Source: Edaphobacter modestus | GTDB taxonomy: Bacteria; Acidobacteriota; Terriglobia; Terriglobales; Acidobacteriaceae | DNA: 64,000 bases | Reading direction: 5' to 3' | Assembly: GCF_004217555.1 (NCBI RefSeq) | Contig: NZ_SHKW01000001.1 | Coordinates: forward strand, 3,100,001-3,164,000 | Part shown: one piece after another, positions 8,353 through 17,589 of the stretch | Layout: each line of letters opens with the position of its first letter | How positions within the stretch are numbered: position 1 is the stretch's first letter | The notes under the pieces: model-generated | Databases searched by the model: none | The model's input: only the letters and a program-made list of their open reading frames with translations | Told to the model about the DNA's origin: nothing | Made by a program: the position numbers and the translations under genes

Positions 8353-9243
8353 TTACGTGTGAGTTTGTTTGTACCATCCTCTGAACCATTCGCGAAGCTC
8401 AGTCACCTCAACCTCACGCGTTGTGCTTAGCGGAAACGGGTAGCTCTCGCGTGTAAAGTGACGTACCGCCGAAGTCACCTTAAGTCCCCACGGAGTAGGC
8501 AACGGCCCCAGATGATCAATGAACTCGTTCAGCAGATGGCTCTTTGTCTCAAACGCATTGCCATGTCCACCCGTTGCAAACAGCGAAGACATCAGCTCCG
8601 GCAGTGTGCAGGCCACTCCCGAGACCACGCCATCGCAAACACTCTCCACAAGCGCTGCCGACAGCGCAGAGTCGTTGCCAATCAAACGCGCATGCGTCAG
8701 GCCAGCCGCAGTCATGGCGCGCACGATATCCAATGAACCCGAAGAGTCCTTAATGCCCACAATGTTGGAGTGTTTCGCGAAGAGCGAAAGAACTGTGTCG
8801 ACATGCAGGCCTGAGGTGAATTGCGGAAGGTTGTACAGCAGAATCGGTAACTCAACTGAAGACGCTACCGCCGAGATGTACGCCGCCAGATCATCTTCGC
8901 GGTAAGGAAAGAAGTTTGGCATGGGAAGCAACGTGGCATGCGCACCTGCAAGCTGCGCAACGCGTGCGCGTCTCACTGTAAGACGCAGATCGCCAGCGCC
9001 GATACCGCACAGTATCTCCGCATCCTGCGCCTCCTGCCGGGCCACGCGCACCAGCTCATCGACATCCGCATCCGAGACGATCGTAAACTCGCCCGTCGCT
9101 CCGTTGATCGCATAACCGCGAAGGCTAAACCTGTTCAGTTCGATGACCTGCTGCCGAAACGAGGTCGTGTCGAGCTCGCCATCGCTGGCTCGCGGAGAGA
9201 GTAAAGCAGCGTACACACCACGAAAAGAAGTCAAAGGATTCAC
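8353..9243 (-). CDS. DHDPS/N-acetylneuraminate lyase family aldolase
   Basis: About 296 residues, normal for this TIM-barrel family. Hallmarks are NGATGE near residue 47 (the G-x-TGE phosphate/carboxylate loop), LLYNLPQ near 135 (the catalytic Tyr) and GIKDSSG near 162 with the Schiff-base Lys. Family members cleave or form 2-keto acids by a Lys-pyruvate imine. Beside a sugar isomerase and an MFS transporter it more likely splits a 2-keto-3-deoxy sugar acid than makes lysine. I prefer the GTG at 9243 because family homology begins right after it (SFRGVYAAL); an ATG at 9285 adds 14 residues of low-quality sequence. Convergent with the isomerase and divergent from the transporter. Confidence 0.82.
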   Translation of the reverse strand: MNPLTSFRGVYAALLSPRASDGELDTTSFRQQVIELNRFSLRGYAINGATGEFTIVSDADVDELVRVARQEAQDAEILCGIGAGDLRLTVRRARVAQLAGAHATLLPMPNFFPYREDDLAAYISAVASSVELPILLYNLPQFTSGLHVDTVLSLFAKHSNIVGIKDSSGSLDIVRAMTAAGLTHARLIGNDSALSAALVESVCDGVVSGVACTLPELMSSLFATGGHGNAFETKSHLLNEFIDHLGPLPTPWGLKVTSAVRHFTRESYPFPLSTTREVEVTELREWFRGWYKQTHT

Positions 9244-9370
9244 CTTACACAAAACAGCAGGACAGGCCGAACCTGAGCGCATCAACCGAAGACTCTAACT
9301 AGTGCAAATCATCTCAGACAGCGCTTTCCGCTGCCCAGCAGATGTAACTATACACATAAATCAACCACTA

Positions 9371-9378
9371 TGTCGACA
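9371..9378. promoter_or_regulatory. Candidate GntR operator 1 (TGTCGACA)
   Basis: A perfect 8-bp palindrome of the form TGT-NN-ACA in the divergent promoter region between the aldolase and the transporter. Related sites lie at 9536, 11759 and 11950, so all three promoter regions of the locus carry at least one. The shape fits operators of the GntR/FCD class encoded at 10905-11663. Confidence 0.4.
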
Positions 9379-9535
9379 GCGCGAATACAGAATTTTAGCC
9401 TGTGTTCGTCACGCGAACTATTCCGCAATCAGAAATATACCGTTATTTTGCAATAACTTACATGTGTAGGTTCTACTCTCGGTAGCTCGATTACGTCGAT
9501 GGCGCTAATCGTCAATAAGGGATAATCCTGATAAA

Positions 9536-9543
9536 TGTCGACA
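9536..9543. promoter_or_regulatory. Candidate GntR operator 2 (TGTCGACA)
   Basis: Identical palindrome to operator 1, flanked as AA-TGTCGACA-TAA, 84 bp before the transporter start. Two identical sites about 165 bp apart in one divergent promoter could allow looping or separate control of each side. Confidence 0.42.
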
Positions 9544-9626
9544 TAAAAGCATTCGATCGTCTATAACGATTGTGCTTGCCGAACCTCCGGAGCCGTACAG
9601 CCAGGGCCACAATTACAGGAGAAGCC

Positions 9627-10916
9627 GTGCCGAAATCAGCGTCGTCCAACACGCGCACTAAGTGGATCACTATCGGACTTCTATGGTTCGTCTTCCTGTT
9701 CAACTACGCTGATCGGCAGGCTATCTTCTCCGTCTTCCCCCTAATCAAGACGGAGATGCATCTCACTGATGTCCAGCTCGGCATCCTCGGCTCCTGCTTT
9801 ATGTGGATGTACGCTCTGTGCGGTCCTTTCACCGGATGGATAACCGACCGGTTCTCGCGCAAATGGCTGATCCTCGGCAGCCTTATCTTTTGGTCGGCCG
9901 TGACTGGAGCGACCGCCATTGCACACACATATCAAAGCATGGTCTGGTGCCGCGCACTCGGCGGTCTCGGCGAGGCCTTCTACTTCCCAGCCGCCATGTC
10001 CATGATCAGCGATTACCACGGCCCTTCCACGCGTTCGCGCGCGATGTCGCTGCATCAGACCGCCGTTTATGCCGGCAGCATCGCTGGGGGTTCCATCTCC
10101 GCACTCGTCGGCCAATACAGCGGCTGGCGCTCGAGCTTCATCTTCTTTGGCGGCTGCGGCATTGCGCTGGGCATTATCCTCATGTTCTTACTGCGCGAAC
10201 CCCGGCGCGGACAGTCCGAACTTGCCGCTGATCGCCAGCCACTCAAGACATCCACCGCGCAGGCCCTTCGCGAGATCCTTGGCAATCGTATGGTGCTGCT
10301 ACTCATCGGCATCTTTATGGGAGCGAACTTTGTGGCGGTCGTCTTCCTCACCTGGCTGCCCACCTTCCTCTACAAAAAATTCCACATGAGCCTCTCAATG
10401 GCAGGCCTCAACGCCAGCCTTTACCTGCAGGCCGCGTCGTTTCTCGGTGTGCTCTGCGGCGGCTACCTGGCCGACCGCTTCTCGCGCCATCACGGCGGAG
10501 GCAGGCAGCTTACTCAGGCCATCGGTCTTTTACTTGGCGCTCCGTTTCTTTTCCTTACCGGATGGACGCTTTCCATCCCCGTGCTTGTTCTTGCCATGAT
10601 TGGCTTTGGTTACTTCAAGGGCCTCTACGACGCCAACATTATCGCCGGCATCTACGACATTGTTGCCATTCAAAATCGTGGCACTGCTGCAGGTATTGCC
10701 AACTCGCTCGGATGGCTCGGCGGTGGCCTCGCACCCATTATCATCGCCCTCGGATCGGCAAAGGTTGGCATGAGCGCGTGTATCAGTGCCACTGCCGCGA
10801 TCTATCTCGTTATTGGCCTGCTCACGCTGGTCGCCTCACGACGACTCCGTGGTACGCGCGACCCTATAGATACAGTGACGCCTCTATGGCCCGCAGCTGA
10901 CACCTCAGAGATTTAG
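9627..10916 (+). CDS. MFS transporter (anion:cation symporter type)
   Basis: About 429 residues with twelve predicted membrane segments. Early motifs are NYADRQAIFSVFPLI in helix 1 and GWITDRFSRK in the loop after helix 2 (the MFS G-x-x-x-D-R-x-G/S-R-R/K signature). This resembles the anion:cation symporter group that imports hexuronates and other sugar acids. I chose the GTG at 9627, preceded by AGGAGA at 9617-9622; the longer frame from 9570 has no ribosome site and a basic N-terminal extension. It probably imports the substrate of the neighbouring isomerase and aldolase. The 3' end overlaps the convergent regulator gene by 12 bp. Confidence 0.85.
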   Translation: MPKSASSNTRTKWITIGLLWFVFLFNYADRQAIFSVFPLIKTEMHLTDVQLGILGSCFMWMYALCGPFTGWITDRFSRKWLILGSLIFWSAVTGATAIAHTYQSMVWCRALGGLGEAFYFPAAMSMISDYHGPSTRSRAMSLHQTAVYAGSIAGGSISALVGQYSGWRSSFIFFGGCGIALGIILMFLLREPRRGQSELAADRQPLKTSTAQALREILGNRMVLLLIGIFMGANFVAVVFLTWLPTFLYKKFHMSLSMAGLNASLYLQAASFLGVLCGGYLADRFSRHHGGGRQLTQAIGLLLGAPFLFLTGWTLSIPVLVLAMIGFGYFKGLYDANIIAGIYDIVAIQNRGTAAGIANSLGWLGGGLAPIIIALGSAKVGMSACISATAAIYLVIGLLTLVASRRLRGTRDPIDTVTPLWPAADTSEI

Positions 10917-11663
10917 GTCCGAATAGCTTCGCTCGATCGCGCTTGCCCGCCGATTGCGGTCGAACTCATCCAGCCTCTCCTGCCGCGATATCTGAATATG
11001 CTCTGCAAGACGATGCATCGCCAGCTCCGGGTCTTTGCTCACAATCGCCTCAATAATCGCCGCGTGCTGCCCGTGAATCTTACGTAGCTTCTCCGCGCCA
11101 TAACCCAAACGCCGCATTGCAAAGATGCGAATCAGCAGCCTGGTCTCGTCCACAATCTTGCGTATGCGCGGGTTGAACGAAAACGCCATCAGGAGGGTAT
11201 GAAATCCGCGGTCTGCCGCAACGAAACGCTGCATCTGCTCCGTATTGAGATAGGGCTCACCTGTGGCCTCGAGCTCATCCACAAGCGACAGGATGCCGTC
11301 CGACAGCTGCTCAAGTCGCTTGATATCTTCACCAGGAAGCTGCTCGCGCGTGACCTTCGCAATTACGTAGACTTCCAACGCCTCGCGCAGCTCGTACAGG
11401 TCCACGATGTCCTCGCGCGTTAACCGCACCACTACCGTGCCGCGGTTCGGCGCCTGCTCTAGTAAGCCTTCAGATACGAGCTGACTAATCGCCTCGCGGA
11501 CCGGGGTACGGCTGCTCCCAAGCTCTTTGGCAAGCAAAAGCTCCGAGATAGCGCCGCCCGACGGAAGATCACCTGAGGCAATGCGGCTTTGAATGTACTG
11601 ATATGCCTTCTCGCGAATGGTGTAATTCGATTTGCTCGGTCTAGCCTTCGTCTTGGTTCTCAT
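10905..11663 (-). CDS. GntR-family regulator, FCD subfamily
   Basis: 252 residues. The N-terminal winged helix reads AYQYIQSRIASGDLPSG ... LAKELGSSRTPVREAI, the standard GntR signature, followed by an all-helical FCD ligand domain with the conserved DLYELREALE and later His/Arg positions (GFHTLLM, HGQHAAIIEAI) that often bind a metal and a carboxylate ligand. FCD regulators usually repress sugar-acid or organic-acid genes until the ligand binds. Candidate operators TGT-NN-ACA occur before its own start, before the TonB receptor and in the aldolase/transporter promoter, so it probably controls the whole locus and itself. Confidence 0.88.
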   Translation of the reverse strand: MRTKTKARPSKSNYTIREKAYQYIQSRIASGDLPSGGAISELLLAKELGSSRTPVREAISQLVSEGLLEQAPNRGTVVVRLTREDIVDLYELREALEVYVIAKVTREQLPGEDIKRLEQLSDGILSLVDELEATGEPYLNTEQMQRFVAADRGFHTLLMAFSFNPRIRKIVDETRLLIRIFAMRRLGYGAEKLRKIHGQHAAIIEAIVSKDPELAMHRLAEHIQISRQERLDEFDRNRRASAIERSYSDLNL

Positions 11664-11758
11664 GAAGTTCCAGAATATCGACTTTCCTGTACACGAGCAG
11701 CATACACAGAATTTTCAATCACCCTTCAACCTCTCCAAGCTGCATTGTGTATGCAATA

Positions 11759-11766
11759 TGTCTACA
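11759..11766. promoter_or_regulatory. Candidate GntR operator 3 (TGTCTACA)
   Basis: A TGT-NN-ACA site about 95 bp upstream of the GntR gene, in context ATA-TGTCTACA. It would allow autoregulation. It is nearly the complement of the site at 11950 (TGTAGACA). Confidence 0.38.
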
Positions 11767-11949
11767 CCGCTATGAGCAGATATTCTGCAAGTATTTAATC
11801 TTCGACCTGCCTAGCGAGATACGCAACTAAGTACACTTGTAGCAATAAGTTACAGTTATTTATAAAGGATGGATACTGACCGAAAATACTATTGCTTTAC
11901 CACTCTCTATCAAAAACCTGAGAGGCGATCGCATATTTTGTATCCGATA

Positions 11950-11957
11950 TGTAGACA
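11950..11957. promoter_or_regulatory. Candidate GntR operator 4 (TGTAGACA)
   Basis: A TGT-NN-ACA site about 105 bp upstream of the TonB receptor start, in context GATA-TGTAGACA. It is the reverse complement of the core of operator 3, so the receptor and regulator promoters carry the same half-sites in opposite orientation. Confidence 0.38.
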
Positions 11958-12061
11958 AGAAATATGCAGATGCGTATAGTTTCGTGCGAAACAACTCCGT
12001 GTCCGCGTGGGCGGTAAATTTCAGAGCTGACGCGGCCGCAGCGATGCAAGAGGGAACGTCT

Positions 12062-15000
12062 ATGAATAATCTACGAGTCGGTGCGACAACGCTAGATAAG
12101 GTCTCCAACCTACGTGAATTCAACTGGAAAGTCTGCTGCAAGGCGGTCTACACGCTGGCGCTCATCGTCATCAGCACCGTCCTCGTCTCGGCTCAGGTTA
12201 ATTCCACTGGAACTATCTCAGGCCGCGTCACCGATTCGCAAGGAGATGTCCTCAACGGCGCAGCGGTCTCCATTGTGGAGCAGCTGACCAACGTTGAAAC
12301 GAAGCTCACGACTAGCAACTCGGGCTTCTACTCCGCCGGCTTCCTCAAGCCGGGCACCTACTCCATCAAGATCAGCGCCACCGGCTTTGATAGTGCGCTT
12401 AGCAGCGGTCTAACCCTGCAGGTAGGCCAGGTGCTAAACCAGGACTTTACGCTCAAGGTAGGTCAGGTCACCGAAACCGTCAACGTCTCAACCGGTGCTC
12501 CTCTTCTCAATACCGAATCCGGCGAACTTGGCAACGTCATCTCTCACGAGCCCGTGATTCAGCTGCCGCTCAACGGCCGCAACTTCTCTCAGCTCGCCCT
12601 CCTGGTCCCCGGCGTTAACTCGGGTTCAGTCGGTGGCGTCCGCGCCTCTGGAGGCGGCAACGAGACCCAGCGTGCCGGAACCTCGATCACCGCCAACGGT
12701 GCACGCGGCAGCTTCAATCTCTACATGATCAACGGCATCCAGAACGTCGATCAATCCGTCGGTACCGCGAAGGTCTTTCCAAACCTAGAAGACATTCAGG
12801 AGTTCAAAGTGCAGATCGGCAACTCCGACGCACAGTTTGCCGCAGGCGGAGCGGTTGTCAATATCATCACCCGCTCCGGAGAGAACAAATTCCATGGATC
12901 TGCATTTGAGTTCTTTCGCAACTCCGCGCTCGATGCACGTGGCTATTTCGATGCCGCCAAGCCAATCTTTCAGCAGAATCAGTTTGGCGGGTCGCTCGGC
13001 GGTCCAATCAAGCGCGACAAGCTCTTCTTCTTCGGCGACTATCAAGGACTGATCACCCACACCGCGCCAACTGGCATTGCCAGTGTGCCCACCACGGCAA
13101 TGCGATCGGGAAACTTCCAGGGCTTTGCAACGATCTACGACCCCGCGACGTATAACGCGACAACCAAGACCCGCACACAGTTTGCGAACAACCAGATCAA
13201 TCCATCACGATTCGATCCGGTCGCGGTGAACCTACTGCAGATATTGCCTCTGCCAAATCTGCCGGGCAATGCGAACAACTTCCGCTTCAATAACCTGCTG
13301 GTCAATAAGCAGAACCAATATGACGTCCGTGTTGACTACGTAATCTCGCCGAAGGACAGCATGTTTGCTCAGTTTACGAGCGGGACCGCCGACGTGACCT
13401 TTCCCAAAACTCCGGTGAAGATTAACGGTGTCTTCAATCCGCTGGCCTTTGCCTCCGGCGCTGGGGTCGGGGCGAACCGCATTAACCATGCGCCAAGCCT
13501 GCAGGCGACATTGCAGGAGACACATGTATTCTCCTCAGCGCTGGTGAATGAACTGGCCGTGGGATATACACGGTTCGATCTGCGCGTAAACCCGCTGGAC
13601 CAGGGATACAACACGGCACAGGCACTCGGTCTCCAGGGCGCCAATACAGCTTCGAACACGGACGGCTCCGGCATGTCGAGCCTGACCATCTCTGGTTTCA
13701 CTGGCTACAGCGCGAGCTTTCAACCCGAAATTGTTCCTCAGAATACGATCCAGATCTCCGACAATGTCATGCTCAACTACGGGGCTCATACCTTCCGTTT
13801 CGGTTTCAGCGGAGTGCATAACAACTTCGGATTCAATCAGCTCTCGGCCCCCTCTGGTGCTTTGAGCTTTAGTGGAGCCTATACAAATAATGGTTCCTCT
13901 GCAGGTGGCTCGGGCTTTGCCGACTTTCTTCTCGGCGTTCCTGTGAGTTCGACCAAGTCAATCCTCCCGCAGGGCATGCCTTATGTCAGCTATACCGACT
14001 TCGGCGCGTATGGTCAGGACACATGGCGCCTCACACAACGCCTCACGTTGGTGCTCGGCCTGCGCTACGATCTCTTCACCTCTCCCATCGATCGCAAGAA
14101 TCGCATCTCGAACTTTGTGCCTGACGGAGGCACGATCTCGCAGGTTGCTGGCGGCACGGGAAAGGTGGTGCTTGCCGACCAGGGAGGATACAGCCGCGCG
14201 ATCATTCAGACGCGCAAGCTTAACTTCACCCCGCGCGTCAGCCTCGCGTACAAACTCGGGACCAAAACAGTTCTACGCAGTGCCTTTGGCGCTTACTTCT
14301 TCGACGAACAGGGAACCGGATCTTCCGCACGTCTCTTCTTGAACTATCCGTTCGCCCAGACGTTTAGCACAACCTGCTCATCGACCGTTACCTGCCTCAG
14401 CACATCCACCGGCATTCCGCTGTCGCCTTCAGCGAGCAACGTGCCGGTCGTCGTCTACTTTCCACTGCAAAACCCAACTCCTTACGTCAATCAGTGGAAC
14501 CTCACCCTCGAGCATCAGGTTACGAACTCTCTTGTTGTACGCGGTTCGTACGTCGGTTCGAAGGGAACTCACCTCGGCATAGCTATTAATGAGAATGTGC
14601 CGATCCCCGGACCTGGAAACGTCCAGACCAATTCGCCCTATCCTGCTTACTCGACGATCCAGTCCTGGGAAAATCGTGGCGTTTCCAGCTACAACGCTCT
14701 CCAGCTCTCTGCTGAGCAACGCGCATGGCATGGGCTGCAGTACCTCGCCGCATATACCTGGAGCCGCAGCATCGATCAGGGCTCTGGTGGCAATTCATCG
14801 TCCAGTGAATCGCGCATCAACATCCAGAACCCTCGCAACCTGGCCGCTGACTATGGTCTGTCGGACTTCGACCATCGCCACCGTTTTACCCTCAGTCCTG
14901 TCTACCAACTTCCATTCGGCCGCGGACGGCAATATGGTGGAAGCGTGAATGGGTTTGTCGACGGTCTGATCGGCGGCTGGGACCTGACTGGCATCGTGAC

Positions 15001-15472
15001 ACTGCAGAGTGGTGCTCCGTTCTCCGTCTCTATGGCCTCCAACGCCTCGCTCAACACCGGCACATTCCTTCGGCCTAACCGCATCTGCAACGGCAATAAG
15101 CCCGGCGATCAAAGGACGCTGACGGCTTACTACGACATCAGCTGCTTCGTGAACCCGAGCGAATTTGATCGTCCACTCCATCGGTCCGTCTGGGATACAT
15201 CCTCACCATTCTGTTCGCAAAATAAAACTGCCGGGCGAGTTGAAACAAGGAGGATACCTGCATTGCCAATGGTCGGATCAACGTACTCTACCTGCGCGTG
15301 TAGGTGCCCAACCAACAGGGCAGCGCCGAGAATGGCGATCTTGAAACTGTCAATACGGCGAATCAGATTTCGACAATCCTGGCGATTCTCACTGTGTACT
15401 CCACAAAACGCTTTGCTGGAACGCACTAGTCATATAGTTCCGTCGAAGAACAGACATTTCAATTGCGTTTGA
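12062..15472 (+). CDS. Oar-like TonB-dependent receptor with truncated, replaced C-terminus
   Basis: The N-terminus has a signal-like helix and then a carboxypeptidase-regulatory-like domain (GTISGRVTDSQGD), a plug with LPLNGRNFSQLALLVPGV, and a long outer-membrane barrel. It would import an oligosaccharide, fitting the neighbouring isomerase/aldolase/MFS locus. Homology-like sequence stops at SCFVNPSEF near 15165. After that the frame reads 100 codons of sequence with no barrel character (Cys/Arg-rich), which on the other strand is the start of a GH92 enzyme. The usual final barrel strands and terminal aromatic residue are therefore missing. The start at 12062 follows AGAGGGAA; the frame is also open from 11984. 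Probably a non-functional or impaired receptor, although the N-terminal 1,030 residues are intact. Confidence 0.82.
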   Translation: MNNLRVGATTLDKVSNLREFNWKVCCKAVYTLALIVISTVLVSAQVNSTGTISGRVTDSQGDVLNGAAVSIVEQLTNVETKLTTSNSGFYSAGFLKPGTYSIKISATGFDSALSSGLTLQVGQVLNQDFTLKVGQVTETVNVSTGAPLLNTESGELGNVISHEPVIQLPLNGRNFSQLALLVPGVNSGSVGGVRASGGGNETQRAGTSITANGARGSFNLYMINGIQNVDQSVGTAKVFPNLEDIQEFKVQIGNSDAQFAAGGAVVNIITRSGENKFHGSAFEFFRNSALDARGYFDAAKPIFQQNQFGGSLGGPIKRDKLFFFGDYQGLITHTAPTGIASVPTTAMRSGNFQGFATIYDPATYNATTKTRTQFANNQINPSRFDPVAVNLLQILPLPNLPGNANNFRFNNLLVNKQNQYDVRVDYVISPKDSMFAQFTSGTADVTFPKTPVKINGVFNPLAFASGAGVGANRINHAPSLQATLQETHVFSSALVNELAVGYTRFDLRVNPLDQGYNTAQALGLQGANTASNTDGSGMSSLTISGFTGYSASFQPEIVPQNTIQISDNVMLNYGAHTFRFGFSGVHNNFGFNQLSAPSGALSFSGAYTNNGSSAGGSGFADFLLGVPVSSTKSILPQGMPYVSYTDFGAYGQDTWRLTQRLTLVLGLRYDLFTSPIDRKNRISNFVPDGGTISQVAGGTGKVVLADQGGYSRAIIQTRKLNFTPRVSLAYKLGTKTVLRSAFGAYFFDEQGTGSSARLFLNYPFAQTFSTTCSSTVTCLSTSTGIPLSPSASNVPVVVYFPLQNPTPYVNQWNLTLEHQVTNSLVVRGSYVGSKGTHLGIAINENVPIPGPGNVQTNSPYPAYSTIQSWENRGVSSYNALQLSAEQRAWHGLQYLAAYTWSRSIDQGSGGNSSSSESRINIQNPRNLAADYGLSDFDHRHRFTLSPVYQLPFGRGRQYGGSVNGFVDGLIGGWDLTGIVTLQSGAPFSVSMASNASLNTGTFLRPNRICNGNKPGDQRTLTAYYDISCFVNPSEFDRPLHRSVWDTSSPFCSQNKTAGRVETRRIPALPMVGSTYSTCACRCPTNRAAPRMAILKLSIRRIRFRQSWRFSLCTPQNALLERTSHIVPSKNRHFNCV
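15170..15426 (-). pseudogene. GH92-type alpha-mannosidase, N-terminal fragment with frameshift
   Basis: Read on the minus strand from 15426, the frame gives a signal-like hydrophobic run (IAILGAALLVGHLHAQ) then VEYVDPTIGNAGILL, the normal start of mature GH92 alpha-mannosidases. Near 15210-15225, beside a TTTTATTTT run, the frame changes and homology continues as NRMVRMYPRRTDGVDDQ, again GH92-like. It ends abruptly at about 15170, where it meets the truncated TonB receptor. The rest of a roughly 700-residue enzyme is absent. This fits a deletion that removed the 3' ends of two convergent genes. Confidence 0.7.
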
Positions 15473-15631
15473 CCATATCCCTAGCTCCGTCTTATACTTG
15501 CCGTCGCACAATAAGCATCATATCGTGCACCATACGCAATATTTAATTAATCCAAAAGTGGCCCGATAAACCGCGAAAGCGTTCCTACGGTGTTTTTGGA
15601 TTCTGAGATGTAATGAGTGTGAGGAATATTC

Positions 15632-17542
15632 ATGAAGAAGAATCTGTTGCCTTTGCTCACAGTATTGTTCGCAACGGCCGTCGCTTTTTCATCCGGCCCT
15701 TCCTTCATGCCTGATGTCAAATTTACCGGGTCCACGACCAAAGGCTGGCATACGCTTGGCCATGCGACGTGGAGTGCCGATGCAGGAACTATCACGGGAA
15801 CACCGAGCGATGGTGGCAGCGGATGGCTGGTGCTCGACAAGTCCTACCAGGACATCAGCCTTTACACGGAGTTCCGCTGTGAGGAAGGCTGCGAGGCGGG
15901 CGTTCTTTTGCGTGCTGAAAAGACGCCGGATGGAGGCATGAAAGGCTTCTATGTCTCACTGAGCGATTCGTCGTTGACTACATACTCTGTAACGATCGGG
16001 CCTGGCGGAGAGATCGAAAAGCGCGACAAACTGGCGCGCGGCGGTCTGCTGGCTCGCGTGACGCCCCCGCCCTCGCAATCGCAGGGTGATAACAGGCCAA
16101 GGCCACCGACATCGAATGTCGATCTTCCGCTAAAAGCTGCAGACACCTCGCTTCGTCCCCACGAATGGAACAGTGTAGAGATATTCTTCGACGCCAATAC
16201 AGTCAGGTCGTTTCTCAATAATGGACATCAGCAAGGCGCAATCGCCGAAGACGGCGGCTATGGACCTATTGCGCTATATGCGGGCGGCAAAGGTGCAGTG
16301 CATTTTCGCGGGACTGCTTACATGGACATGTCGCTGAAAGTGCGCGATGAAGAGAAGCTCGGGTCAGGCTTTCGGAAGCAGCGACTCAACGACTTCTATT
16401 ATTCGTGGGGTACGGCGGCTGCCGATTTCAACCACGACGGCGTGCTCGATGTTATTTCCGGGCCATACATCTATTACGGCCCTGATTACCGAAAGTCCCG
16501 TGAGATTTATTACGCCCTCAGTTCCAACCCGACAACTGAATTTGCAACCAACTCCACGATGGAGTTCGCGGCAGATTTCAATGGAGATGGATGGCCTGAT
16601 GTAATCACAGTTATGTTTGGCGGTGGCCCCGGAGTGCAGCTCTACATCAATCCAAAGGGTGAGAATCGGCGCTGGCAAAAGTTTGAAGTGGGCACTGGCG
16701 TTCAGAGCGAGATTGCGGTTCTGCGGGACATCGATGGCGATGGAAGGCCGGAATTGGTTTATTCCGGAGATGGGCGCGTGCGATATGCCAAACCCGATGC
16801 CTCCAATCCTACAGATAAGTGGACAGTACACAACATCTCGGAAAACGGCTATGGAGCGAGTCACGGTATAGGCGTTGGCGATGTAAACGGCGACGGCCGC
16901 ATGGATATTGTCAATCCATATGGATGGTGGGAACAGCCAGCAGTAGGAGCTGATTCAGGAACGTGGACCTATCATCCAGCTGCCTTTGCCCATTTCGGAC
17001 GAGGGATGATGGGGGGCAGTGTTATGGCTGTCTACGACGTGAACGGAGACGGGCTCAATGACGTTGTCACCTCGCTTAACGCACACGGCTGGGGGCTCGC
17101 CTGGTATGAGCAAAAGCGGGATCCGCAGGGCAAGATTACCTTTGTCGAACATATGGTAATGGATGACTTCTCAACAAAGAACGCCGGCGGCGTCACATTC
17201 TCAGAGCTTCATGGCACAGGCTTTGCCGATGTCGATGGTGATGGGATCCCGGACTTTATTGTCGGCAAACGTTATTTCTCTCATCTCGACACGAATCTCG
17301 ACCCGGACCCACGAGGCGCACCCGTTCTCTATTGGTATAAGACGGTTCGAAACCGTCAGGAACCGGGTGGAGCGGAGCTCATTCCACAGCTGATCGATAC
17401 ACATAGCGGTGTCGGATCGGATGTGCTGGCAGTCGATCTCAATCACGATGGTGCAATCGATATTGTGACGTCTACGCGATTCGGAAGCTTTATTTACTGG
17501 GGAACTCCACGGCATGTCGCAACGGCTCAGCGAAAGAAATAG
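15632..17542 (+). CDS. Secreted DUF1080 (3-keto-disaccharide hydrolase-like) protein with FG-GAP/VCBS repeats
   Basis: 636 residues with an N-terminal signal peptide (KKNLLPLLTVLFATAVAF). Residues about 28-235 resemble the DUF1080 jelly-roll (WSADAGTITGTPSDGGSGWL, YTEFRCEEGCEAGVLLRAE, LRPHEWNSVEIFF). The rest carries seven calcium-binding-type loops of the D-x-(N/D)-x-DG form (for example DFNHDGVLDVI, DIDGDGRPELV, DVNGDGRMDIV, DLNHDGAIDIV) that build a seven-bladed beta-propeller. It is probably an extracellular sugar-binding or hydrolysing protein. A GTGAGGA stretch precedes the ATG. The next gene starts 47 bp downstream on the same strand. Confidence 0.8.
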   Translation: MKKNLLPLLTVLFATAVAFSSGPSFMPDVKFTGSTTKGWHTLGHATWSADAGTITGTPSDGGSGWLVLDKSYQDISLYTEFRCEEGCEAGVLLRAEKTPDGGMKGFYVSLSDSSLTTYSVTIGPGGEIEKRDKLARGGLLARVTPPPSQSQGDNRPRPPTSNVDLPLKAADTSLRPHEWNSVEIFFDANTVRSFLNNGHQQGAIAEDGGYGPIALYAGGKGAVHFRGTAYMDMSLKVRDEEKLGSGFRKQRLNDFYYSWGTAAADFNHDGVLDVISGPYIYYGPDYRKSREIYYALSSNPTTEFATNSTMEFAADFNGDGWPDVITVMFGGGPGVQLYINPKGENRRWQKFEVGTGVQSEIAVLRDIDGDGRPELVYSGDGRVRYAKPDASNPTDKWTVHNISENGYGASHGIGVGDVNGDGRMDIVNPYGWWEQPAVGADSGTWTYHPAAFAHFGRGMMGGSVMAVYDVNGDGLNDVVTSLNAHGWGLAWYEQKRDPQGKITFVEHMVMDDFSTKNAGGVTFSELHGTGFADVDGDGIPDFIVGKRYFSHLDTNLDPDPRGAPVLYWYKTVRNRQEPGGAELIPQLIDTHSGVGSDVLAVDLNHDGAIDIVTSTRFGSFIYWGTPRHVATAQRKK

Positions 17543-17589
17543 CCGCGGTTCAATTTCGAAACCATTGCGTCGATAGGAGATTTTGAACG

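Larger units (their letters stand above)
11664..12061. promoter_or_regulatory. Divergent promoter region of GntR and TonB receptor
   Basis: No gene is supported here. It is AT-rich and carries two candidate operators (11759, 11950). An open frame from 11984 runs into the TonB receptor, but the ATG at 12062 with AGAGGGAA just before it is the better start. Confidence 0.5.

Noticed and set aside
8796..8803. An additional TGTCGACA palindrome.
   Set aside because: It lies inside the aldolase coding region; an 8-bp motif is expected about once by chance in a window of this size.
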